The position numbers and the translations under genes were made by a program. The notes beneath the pieces were generated by a model. The model was not told where the DNA came from, made no database searches, and worked only from the letters and a program-made list of their open reading frames with translations. Positions 20,901-31,275 of a DNA stretch of 64,000 nt are shown here, one piece after another (positions within the stretch are counted from its first letter, which is position 1; each line of letters begins with the position of its first letter). This DNA is from Marvania coccoides (Eukaryota > Chlorophyta > Trebouxiophyceae > Chlorellales > Chlorellaceae). Where the stretch lies: NCBI GenBank assembly GCA_963854735.1, contig OY978099.1, positions 434,001-498,000 of the forward strand, read 5' to 3'.

Positions 20901-21884
20901 ATGCGGCTGATGCTCCAATCGCCCTGTTCCACGGCTCAAAATGCGAGAACAATCCTCCCCGCAAAAATGTTGGCTGTGAAAACGCCAATTGCCGGGGCAG
21001 CCGCACGACCATTCAACCCCATATGCGCGGATGCTGCCAGATCGCGCGTTGCGTTCTCATCGACCACCAGCGGACGGCAGCCTTCCATCTCTGGCGGCGG
21101 CAAATTCTCGACAAGGTCTGCTCAGGCCTCTCGCGTCGTGGCGTGCTCAGCCAGCGGTGGTAAAGAGGAGGAGGAGGAGGACAGCGGCAGCGGGATTTTG
21201 GTGGGCAGCCTCGGGCTCTTTGCGTTGTGGGGCGGTCTCGCAGCCTACGCCTTTTTGCTGTCCCCCAATCAGACGCCCTTCCGTGACCAATACTTCATCG
21301 AAAAGTTTGTCGGACTCGCCCAGGACACTGTCCCATTAAACACCGTCTTCTCAGCCCTGTTTTACATCATGGGCGTCTGGCCCCTGGTCTACACCGCCCT
21401 CCTCGTGCCAGCGGCAAAGTCCCGAAACGGCGTGCCAGCGTGGCCCTTCTTCACCCTCTCCTACGCCTTCGGAGCCTTTGCGCTGCTGCCGTTCATGGCG
21501 CTGTGGCAGCCGCCAGAGACCCCCCCGCAGCTGCCGCCTGCCAAGGAGGACCTGGAAGGCACCGGGAACCTGCTTGCGCGCGGCATGGAGTCACCCTACG
21601 TCGCATGGCTGCTGCTGGCTGGCGCTGTGTTTTGCATCGGACAGGCGGCCACCGCGGGCACCGAGTCCTGGGCGAATTATGGAGAGCTGGTGACAGAAAG
21701 CCGCTTGGTGCACGTCACGACTGTCGACTTCCTTACGCTGACCACTCTGGCGCCGTTTTGGATGGACAATGATGCCACGCTGCGAAAATGGGAGGGGCGG
21801 GACAAGCTGTTGCCGGTGCTGAGCCTCATTCCGGTGCTGGGGCCCTGCATCTACCTGTGCCTGCGCCCCAGGGCGCAGCAATGA
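20901..21884 (+). CDS. Plastid-targeted multi-pass membrane protein
   Basis: Single exon, 327 residues. The first ~80 residues are rich in Ala, Ser and Arg, almost free of acidic residues, and end near SRVVACSASG, a plausible chloroplast processing site (VxA|C type). An acidic run EEEEED follows. At least four hydrophobic segments come next: ILVGSLGLFALWGGLAAYAF, VFSALFYIMGVWPLVYTALL, FTLSYAFGAFALLPFMALW and VAWLLLAGAVFCIGQAA, with a final helix near LLPVLSLIPVLGPCIYLCL. The mature part resembles conserved plant and cyanobacterial membrane proteins of unknown function (SPNQTPFRDQYF and APFWMDNDA are the kind of conserved loops they carry). The location is inferred as plastid envelope or thylakoid. 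No intron is needed. Confidence 0.75.
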   Translation: MRLMLQSPCSTAQNARTILPAKMLAVKTPIAGAAARPFNPICADAARSRVAFSSTTSGRQPSISGGGKFSTRSAQASRVVACSASGGKEEEEEDSGSGILVGSLGLFALWGGLAAYAFLLSPNQTPFRDQYFIEKFVGLAQDTVPLNTVFSALFYIMGVWPLVYTALLVPAAKSRNGVPAWPFFTLSYAFGAFALLPFMALWQPPETPPQLPPAKEDLEGTGNLLARGMESPYVAWLLLAGAVFCIGQAATAGTESWANYGELVTESRLVHVTTVDFLTLTTLAPFWMDNDATLRKWEGRDKLLPVLSLIPVLGPCIYLCLRPRAQQ

Positions 21885-22097
21885 TCTATATGCATTCTTT
21901 TTATTTTATCCTTTAAACATACTTTTTTGAGTATTATTATTTTATCATTGCTTTCATGCAAAAAAATGGTATATTTCATTTAAGAAAAACCATTCAGAAC
22001 TTCAAAATTTGGGACTAGATTTATTTTCTATGACTACTACTTTATATTGTAATCAACGAGTCCCCTAACATAGTGCAGCATCTTCCAACCTTTCGTT

Positions 22098-23250
22098 CTA
22101 AACTCCCGACTTCTTCTTCGGCGTTGCCAGGCCCAGCACCACCATGGTGACGGCCATGTCGACAATCGTGGTTTTCGTGGGGGTGATCGCCAGCCCCAGC
22201 TCTTTTTGCACCTTACTCACGTCCAGCATGGCCTTGCTCTCCTCCTCCCCCTCCACCGTGCCGAATTCACACTCGGGGAAGCGCTCCTGCAGCCACGCAG
22301 AGATGGTTTGCGGTGGCGTGCTCGCCAGGTTGGCCACAATGTAGCGCCCGCTCGCTGACGGGGTCTCTGCAGCGAGCACATGCGCACGAGCGACGTCCCT
22401 CACATCCACAAACACCGGAGCCCCTACAAAAAATAGTTTATGAGAGGGGGGGGGGAAATATCAATTGATATAAAGGAAGAAAGCCAAATCATTATGAATA
22501 CCTGGAAAAGTGGCGCCTTCCACCCAGGCACGCATGTAGCCCACGCTGGTGCCGTCCGCCCGTCCACTGATCACGGGGCCCATCACAAATTCTGGCAGAA
22601 TTGTGACGAGGTCGATGCCGTGCTCCTTGGCCATCTCCCAGGCCAGCTTTTCCGCCTGGACTTTGCTGGCCCAGTACGCCTCCCCGTTATCCACCGTAGA
22701 GGTCTCGTTCCAGTCAGCTTCGGTGTACTGAGCGCCGCTGCCTTGAGAGGGCGGCTGGGGGTCTTTCGAGCCTTTGACAGCAGCACAGGATGAGGTGAGG
22801 ATGACCCGGCGCAAGCCTGCCACCTTGGCAGCAGCCTGCATCACGTTGCGTGTGCCCTGCACTGCGACATTGACCAGTTCCGACTGGGGGTCTTGGGCGT
22901 CGATGAAAAAGGGCGAGGCGGTGTGGAAAATGTAGCGGCAGCCCTGGAAGGCGGCGTCAAAGCTGCCTGGCTGCAGCAGATCGGCTTCCACGAGCTCCAG
23001 GGAGCCTGTTCCGAGCAAACAGGGAGAGAGAGAGAGAGAGTTGGCGCCAGCACAAGGCGGTGTTTAAAAAAACAAAAAGAGAAAATCGTCTACCTGGCAG
23101 TGCTCTGCCAAGGTTGACAAGGGGCTCGGCGGTGAGCTTTGCCGTATTGCGCACAGTTGCGCGCACAGTGTAACCTTTTGACAATAATTGCTGAATTAGT
23201 TCGGTTGCAACGTAACCGGTGCCACCGGTAACTGCCACAAGGTGGGCCAT
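22098..23250 (-). CDS. Cinnamoyl-CoA-reductase / dihydroflavonol-reductase-like extended SDR
   Basis: Model: complement(join(22098..22423,22502..23005,23094..23250)), 328 residues, phase-1 introns. The N-terminus carries the extended-SDR nucleotide motif TGGTGYVATELIQQLL and RATVR (which suggests NADPH). GCRYIFHTASPF, AVQGTRNVMQAA, VILTSSCAAV, AYWASKVQAEKLAWEMA (catalytic YxxxK) and VTILPEFVMGP follow the CCR/DFR/ANR family order. VFVDVRDVARAHVLAAE is the conserved substrate-side segment. In plants these enzymes reduce phenolic CoA esters or flavonoids. In algae the substrate is unknown, and the canonical CCR motif NWYCYGK is replaced here by DNGEAYWASK, which argues against true monolignol synthesis. 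Intron 1 contains a (CT)n run just upstream of its acceptor. Confidence 0.85.
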
Positions 23251-23510
23251 GTTTCCAGGCAGTGTTCTAGTCTCTCCCAGATTAGTTTGAAATGGGCCCG
23301 CTTCAAAGAATAATTTGCCATCAAACCATTTTGGACGCCATTTGAACTACCACGGCAACAGTTTTTGCTCCCCCTCAAAATTAAATTTATTGATTGAACA
23401 TTGCTGTATAGACTGTTTGTAGCCGATCTCACGGCCGCACAGCGCTGTTTGCGCCAATAAATATCAACGACGCTATAATTTTCTAACAACAAAACGATGT
23501 TCGAGCCGCA
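23251..23510. promoter_or_regulatory. Divergent promoter region, CCR-like / SMCHD1-like
   Basis: 260 bp lie between outward-facing starts. No element is assigned. Confidence 0.45.
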
Positions 23511-26500
23511 ATGAGCATACAAATCTCGGTGCCTACCGCAGACGGCACCAAGGTGGCTGTCGTGCCCCTGCCGACGGGCGGCATCAGCTCGTTGCGGAAA
23601 ACGGTGCAATCGCACTTGCTTGATCGCAACCAGAAGGACTTTATGCTGACCGACACCCTCAAGGACATCACCAACGACGAGGACGTGGCAGCGCTGAGAG
23701 ATGGGGCCGCACTGGTGGTGATGACCGGCAAAGATGGTTCCCTCGCCGCCCCCGCCCGCGAGCGCATTAGCTTCCAGCCCCACCCCAAGACCCTCACCAT
23801 GGCTGGAGACTACGAGTACTTTGCTGCACAGGTGCGGTGTATAACGATTACGCGTCAAGGGCCTTTGGTTTCCATTCATATTATCCCCTTTTTCAATAAA
23901 AAAGTCCAATATTATTAATAATTGCGCAGGGCCGGCACCCCTTTGTGTACGCGCTGGCGGAGTTTGTGGACAACTCCCTGCGCGCCACCCGTGCCAACGC
24001 TCCCAACCCCCGCAACATCTCCATCACGCTGGTCACCACCGGGTCTAGTGCTGCCAAAAAGGGGCTGGTGTGCATCCAAGACAACGGCTGCGGCATGTCC
24101 AAGCAGGACCTCAACGAGTGGGCGGTGATGAACTACTCCATGGAGGAGCGGGGCCACGCCCCGCAGGAGCCTCAGGCCGAGGGGCGCGGGCGGGCGGCGG
24201 CGGCAGGGTCCGCCCCTGGCCGCTTCCTCACCGGGGACCTCTCGTACTTTGGCGTGGGCTCCAAGAACGCCGCCTTCTTCATGGGATCCTCCGTCAAGGT
24301 CGTCACCCGTAAGACCGGCGAGCGCTTCGTCCACGAGCTCAGCCTGGAGGCTGCAACGCTGGAGGCCAGGTACCGCAACAAAGAGGTGGTGTACGAGGAG
24401 GAGATGGTGCACCGCAACCCAGGGGACGACAGTACGCTCAGCAGGATCGAGGACCCGTTCACAGCAGCCAGGGGGTGGATCAAGGACGAGGAGGCCGCAG
24501 TTGTGTGCGGGGCGGAGGGCGCCTTCACCCGCGTCATCGTCGGCGACCTCAAGCCTGACATCCTGAAGCAGCTCAGCGACGACCACGGTGGCTCCAAAAT
24601 CTGCCGCGAGCTGGCTCACCTCTACCATTACTACCTGCACGGGGAGACTGGCAACCGGGTGCCTGCCGGTGCCGCTGCAGATGGCCAGCAGCAGCGCACT
24701 CTGCCCAACGGAGAGCCGCTGCCCCGCATCGTGCTGCGCCACGCATTAGACACCCGCGTGCTGTGGGAGCGCAGCCTAGATGAGGTTGACGACGACATGG
24801 AGACCAAAATATTGCGGACTCACAAAGCAGAGATGACCTTCACCCTGCAGGTGCCCGAGCGGGGCACGGTCAGCGGCGTGCTGTACTACTTCCCCAACGA
24901 AGACGGCAGGGAGACGGTTCCGGTGGACGCTGACCTGAGCGCTGACTTTGCGGCATCGGTGGCAGCAGCAGGCGGCGGGGCCACACAGATGCCGCAAGCC
25001 ACGCAGTTTGGGGCCACGCAGACCAACATGGGCGGCGGCGGTGGGTCCAGCCCCGATGAACGAGACGACCCCGAGAGCATGGGGCCTGGCGCATGGCGGG
25101 CTCCCATCTTCAAGGCATTCTGGCAGGGGCGGCTGATTCCGGGCGCCAGGATAGACACGCTGCCCTTCCTGGAGTCGGTGCAGAGCAAGCGCAGCGCCGC
25201 CTCCAAGGACTCCCTCCCCGATGAGGTGTTCAACCGGGTGAGGGGAGCGCTGTTCTTTGGGCCGGCCTTCCTTGTCACTCGCAACAAGTGAGTATTATTT
25301 TGACAAGCCACTTTTTATGTACGCTGGCTTTGATTTTTAAGCTATTAGCAATAGAATTTTTGCATAATTTTACTGTTACACATAAAAGGACACATGATTT
25401 TTTTTTCTCGCAATATAAAAACATGATTATTTTTCCTCCCCGCCAACCAACTCTAATCCAACCAACTCTTTATACTGCTGCAGGCTGCTGTTCCGCGACA
25501 ACCTGCCTGAGAGGCTGGCCACCGGCGTCCCCGGAGACCGCAGTCTAGAGAAGCGGTTCAAGGAGTGGTTGGCGCAGTGCCACGCCACCCTGGACAGGTC
25601 CACCCGATTTGAAGGCATCGCAGACTCCAAGACCCAGGCAGCGCTACGCTCCCGCCTGGGAGAGCACATCACCGCCTTCACCCGCGTGTCCACCTCCCTC
25701 GGTGCGGTCTCGGCAGGCGACGTGGTACGGCTGGCTGGCAAGCCCGCCACCGTGGGCCGCGTCAAAAATTTCACGGTGCCGCAAGCGGTGCGAGAGGAAG
25801 GTTGCTACCCCAGGGGCCGCGTGCACGTGGAGCCACTTCCCACGGAGGTCTATGGCGACCAGGCCGACAAGGAGTTCAGCTTGCGCCGGCTGGAGGCTGT
25901 GCTTGACGAGCGAGAGGCTGAGGCGCACCGCAAGAAAGAGGTGGGCAAGCTGCCTGCGATGCTGTGGCTGGAGCCCATGCGGTACGGCACAGGGGAGACG
26001 ATGGAGCTCGCGGCATGCGATGCCGTTCCTCAGACGACAATGACTGTGACGAGCATTGGCAACTCAAAACTGACCCGCTCGTTCTACAACGGCGAGAGGC
26101 AGGTGCTGGTGGTCACCCAGCGGCTGTGGCTGCTACCGCACGAGGGTGCGCCGCTGCCTGACGACGCAGCGGCTGCGGAACCTGAGGCCGAGCCCGAGGC
26201 TGAGCGCCCTGCCAAACGCCAGCGCAAGTTCCGCAAAACTAAAAAGGGGGAGGCGCCGGCCGAAGAGGCGGAAGCTGGCGATGGCGATGGGACGAGCGCT
26301 GCAGCTGACACCGCTGCTGCTGCCGCTGCACCGGCTGCTGAGCTGGTGTATTCTGTGGAAAACAAGGCGCCAAGCAAGGACGCCGTGTTTGTCTTCGCCC
26401 GCATCGCCAACGAGCTCAAGCGCATGGGACACTACGCGCTGGAGTACGTGATGACCCCGGCGGTGACGGGGCAGCCCCCGCTGCGGAAGGTTGTGCCGCT

Positions 26501-29500
26501 GCGCGTTTCCGCCGGCGCCCCGACGGGGCTAAAAGTCAGCGGCGAGGGCGTGGCTGCTGCTGCCACCCGGGAGATCTGCCTGGGGGAGGCCATTCCCACG
26601 TTCAAAGTGTCTTTGAGCGACGAGTTTGGCAACGAGGTGCCGCTGCCCTCTGCCGATGACGCCCGCATTCACGTGCAGGTGGCCATGGTGGGGGATGACG
26701 GAGAGACAATGCAAAAGTGCAAGGGCACTGCGATGGCCATGGAGCACGAGTCCGCCGAGGGCAGCGTGCAGATCCACACCCTGCAGGTCACAGGGTCGAA
26801 GAAAGCTGCAGCTGCTGGCGCCGGGATTCCGATGTTTCAGCAGCGCGCTTTGGGCACAAACCCCAGCGCCGGTACCGGTGCCCAGCGCAAGGTCGCCTCC
26901 CAGACCGCCGTCACCTCCGTGGCCGCGTTCCTGTGCTTCTCAATGTTGGGAAACGACGGAGCAGTGCAGCAGCAGGAGCCAGTGCCGGTGCGCCTGCTGC
27001 CTGGCGCGCCGCACTCGCTATGCATGGTGCCTGGCGGGTACTGGGGCGGGAGCCTGAGCTCTGCAGCGGTGCAGGCCGGCGATGAGCTGCCTGATTTCTC
27101 TATTCAAGCGCTTGACGCGTGGGGCAACCCCACGGCCCCCTCCAACAAGCTGAGGTTCTCCATGACCCTCTCTTCCGACGGCCTGGTCTCCCCCGCTCGC
27201 GAGTTTCCGTTCGACTCCAGCGGCATTGCCACCGTCAGCGGGGCACGCGCTGCGCTGTGTGGCTGTGAGAACTCCACGGTGGTGCTAGGCCTCAAGATCA
27301 TGCCGGGATCTGATGCCATGCAGGCGGCTGTGGATATGGCGCAGCCCACCCAGGAGCTCAGGCAAGTCTTGTTGTCGAAATGTTTATTTTTCCTATACAG
27401 TGTTTTTTCAGCTCACCACAATCAACTAAACCCTGTATCCCTATTGCAGCCTCCCCCTTCACATTCTGCCTTCCGCCTACCCAGCGTACGCCAAGATCGT
27501 CAAAGAAACGGCCAAGGCTGTGTTAAAAGATGGCATTGTGTTGGAGCCTGCCCAGTACGAGGATCTACCCATGGTCCGCACTGAGGGCGAGGACGGCCCC
27601 GTGCTCACGGCGCTGATCGAGGGCTGCCAAGCTGGCATCGCCGTGGCAGGGCTGCGCCTCGTCCTGCTGGATGAGACTGGCGCCGTCGCCACCAGCGCCA
27701 TCTCCGGCCGCTGCACAGTCTCTTGGTACAAGGGCCAAAACAAAGCTACATGGACTGGCAAACCGTTGCGTCTCCCCTCTTTCACCCGTGTCCCCGAGTC
27801 AGTCACGGAGCACGGCAATGGATGGGTGCGATTCCAAGGCAACGCAACCAATCCCGTCACCATCGAGTGCGCCGTAGACGTGCGTCCTGTGCCTGGGCCG
27901 CCCGTCAACTGGGCAGTGTCGCTAGTGGACGACGGCAACGGGCAGGGATCTTCGGAGGAGGGCGTTGTCTATTGCGGCCGCACCTTTGCGCTGGAGATCG
28001 AGGCCTTCGACCGCTTCAACAACCGCTGCCAAGGCGGGCAGGACGCCCTCCCAGAGCCTCAGGTTGCGCTGGAGGCGGAAGGTCCGCTGGAGTACAACCC
28101 AGATGAGTGGGAGCGCGGGTGGAAGGCCCGAGGGGAGCGGGAGGACAAGGTCTACTGTGTGCGCATGGCGGTCAGCGGACACCCCGGCGCCGTGAAGATC
28201 ATGGTGCGCGATGCCGGGCGCGACACAGGCGAAAGCCTGCTGGGGGAAGACGCCCTCACTGTGGAGCTGCGGCCAGGGCCTCCTGTGGCGCTAGCGTTTG
28301 AGGGCCCTGCCAACAGGGAGTGCGGCACGCATGCGTCGTTCAAAACGCTGGAAGTCAGCTTAAAGGATGTGGCTGGCTATGCGACCGCCGCCGCCGAGGG
28401 CTTTGAGGTGACTCTGGCTGGGTCAGCGCTGGCGGTGGACGGCAGCGGCCGAGCGGCCAAAGTGGTGGCAGACGGCGCCAACAAAGTCAAGTTCACCAAG
28501 CGCAAGGGCTCGATGATGTTTAAAAACGTCGTTGTCACCGCCGAAGCCCCCGGCACCTATGCGCTGCGCGTGCAGTCTGCCAGCCGCAAGGTGGCGCTGC
28601 AGGAGGGCGTGCTCAATCTGGTGATGACCCCGCTCACCCTCGTCACCGGGCTCCAGATTGCGCTGCCGCCGGAATGCGCCAAGGGCTGCCTCGCTGGGAC
28701 TGCTGTGCACATGCTGGTGGCGACGGAGACCGACGACGGACAGCCCCTGCCTGCTGAAGCTGCCAAGGATGGGCTCACCCTGCACCTCACCCCGCCAGGT
28801 GGCTCTCACAATGACACGCAAACCATCAGCTGGCCTCCAGCAGTGGCGGCAGAGGAGGAGCAAGAAGAAGGTGGGGAGCAGAAGCAAGAGATGATGGAGG
28901 GCGGTGCCTACGTCTTCATGCTGCCTGAGCTCAACCAGGCTGGCACATGGACGGCTGCTGCCGAGTTCTTGGAGCCTCGCCCCCAGGTCAAGTCGGCGTT
29001 GGGCCCAGGCAACCCTTGGATGCAGGTGCGCAGCGCTGCCGTGCAGTTTGCAGTGCTGCCTGGGGCTCCTGTCACCGCGGCGGTGGAAGCCCACCAGTTG
29101 CCCGACCGCCTTGCCGTCACCAACGCCCCCTCGGCCAAGTCGCGCTTGCTGCTTCGCAACGCCGCCGCACAAGTGCAGGATGAACACGGCAACGTTGCAG
29201 CGGCGGAGGGGCTGCAGGTCAGGTTTCACCTGCGCCTTGCAGGCACTGATCCACCTCCGGAAGGCTCCGCGCTCCCCTCCCTGGCGGTGGAAGAGGGTGC
29301 CAACGCCAAGCCGCTGGACGATCGCGGCAGGGCATACTTTGGGAAGCTCTCCATCGAGGAGGGGTCTGGGAGGGCGCCTGTGGGGGCATTAGAGTGCGAA
29401 CTGGTGTGCGAGGCGCTGGGTTTGTACCCCTCTACCGCCCTGCAGCTGGATTTGGACGAAGAAGGGTGGGCAGTGACGTGGAGGTGCCCAGTGCTGTTTT

Positions 29501-30876
29501 CCGACAACGCCGCGCAGTTTGAGGCGCTGGAACGGCTGAACGAGCAGCGTGGCGCGCTGGCGGAGCGCCGCGCCGAGCTGCAGTCGCGCATGCAGGAGGC
29601 GCACAAAGCGGTGGCAGAAGCTGAAAAGCAAAAGAAGCGGGCAATGGTGGCTGCCAGCGCGATGGCAAAGCGGACCGAGGGGCCACTGCCGGCAACTATT
29701 GCAGAAGCCCGCAAGGCGCTGAAAAAGGCGGAGAAGGGCGAAGGCAGCGACGGTAAGAAAATTACAATAATAAGGTGGTAGTGTTGAAGTTTTGCTCTTA
29801 AATACGTCTTATCATATACACATTTGTTTATATCTATACCTGTAGATGTCGCCGCCCGCCCTGTGAGGTTCGGGCCTGGCAAGTCCCCCATGACTGCTGC
29901 CGTAGACATGGTGCTGCGCTCGGGGGACGAAGGGCTGGTGGGCGTGATGGCCCAGCTGGTCACCGTTGACGACGACCGCCTGGCACAGGTGGCCTCCTAC
30001 GCGTTTCGCGGCTGCATGGGGCTCGTCGTGCTGAAAGATGCAGACTGCCGTCCCCGGATTGAAACCATGCTGCGCACCAAAAAGTACCCCGTCCCCGACA
30101 TCCTCCCACTCACACAAGTCAACGTGTACAAGCAGAAGGGCAGGGTGACGGATCCTATCGCGTTCGACAAGGCCAGCGAGCTTGCGCATGCCTTGACCCG
30201 GGCGGCGTCAAACGGCACTGATCGCCCCCTCCCGCTGGCGCTGCCGCACCAGCGCTATGACGGGAAAAAGCTGCCATGCCACGCCAATGAATGGCCCAAG
30301 GGGTGCCTGGGCTACCTGGTTAACCTGCTGCGCCCGGTCCACAGCGGCCATCGGGCTACCCTCATTTACGGCATGATGAGCGGCACGGTGGTGTTTGAGA
30401 CGCTGGAAGACGCGTGCAACTACCGCAACTACGTGATCAACGACCTTAAAATGCCGTGTGGGGTGGACTTGATAAGCCTGGACGGGAGGAAGGTCACCTC
30501 TCGAGGCATCATCCTCGGTGACCACTACAACCCTCCTCCCATCGAAAAGGCCGACTTCATGGTTGGGTCGCGTGCTGGAGAGGGTGGAGGCCCCGAGCAG
30601 GTGGAGGCCCTGAAATCGTGGATCGAAGTGCTCAATGAAAAGGAGGCGGCAGACGCGGCGGTGGCGGCAGCGCAGGAAGCTGCAGGCTCGGAAGAAGCGC
30701 ACTGCCAGTCGGAGATCGAATCTGTGGACGCGGAGCTGGAGCAGGTGGACGACCAGATGGCGCATCTGCAGTCAACTCCCAGCAGCGATGGTGATGGCGG
30801 CAGGCGGCAGCAGCAAAAGCGTGGTGGGGGCCATGACGAGGAGGAGGGTAGGTCCAAACGCCGGAGGAAGGGTTAA
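23511..30876 (+). CDS. SMCHD1/GMI1-type chromatin ATPase (UBL + GHKL + Ig-like repeats + SMC hinge)
   Basis: Model: join(23511..23831,23930..25287,25484..27361,27450..29752,29846..30876), 2296 residues. Intron 3 has a GC donor (CAG|GCAAGT). Residues 1-~95 look ubiquitin-like, as in SMCHD1 (SIQISVPTADGTKVAVVPL, LKDITNDEDVAALRDGAAL). The GHKL ATPase follows: motif I EFVDNSLRA (~118), motif II IQDNGCGMS (~157), motif III YFGVGSKNAAFFMG (~213). The long middle has repeated Ig-like modules marked by SLSDEFGNEV, IQALDAWGNPT, IEAFDRFNNRC and VQDEHGNVAA, then a coiled coil (NEQRGALAERRAELQSRMQE). The SMC hinge domain (FGPGKSPMTAAVDMVL, then KDADCRPRIETML, then YLVNLLRP) occupies about residues 1960-2200, and the tail is basic. 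Animal SMCHD1 silences the inactive X; plant GMI1 and its paralogues act in DNA repair and RNA-directed DNA methylation. A nuclear chromatin role is inferred. Confidence 0.9.
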
Positions 30877-31275
30877 TAATGCATTTTTTAAAGAGCACTC
30901 TTTTATAGTTATAATTTATAGTTTATTCTGCCACTGTAATTTTATTACAAGAAAATTTCTTCTGGCGGCGACTTCTGGCATTCGGGGAACACGCACCCTG
31001 AAACCCAAACCGCTGCTGGGCAGGATGCACAGGCGCTTATCGCATGCCTCCATGCCACGCCTTGTAGATCTATTGGGCTCAGAAGGAGTTCTGATCCTTC
31101 AACTTCTATTTTCCAACTGATTTTGGGCGCTGCTTTTACCAACGAAAACGTTGGTTTCCATGCGTTATTTTAGATAATTTTATTTTTATATATATTGCTG
31201 CATACCCACACGCAACTTTGACGTGCCAAGCGGGTCTCGCGGATTGCCGTTGATCGGGTGATCAATAAATAATAA
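30877..31275. other. Spacer, SMCHD1-like 3' side / GBP-like 5' side
   Basis: This is 399 bp. A GC-richer block at 30960-31090 lacks a credible reading frame. The last ~100 bp before 31276 probably hold the promoter of the GTPase gene. Confidence 0.4.
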
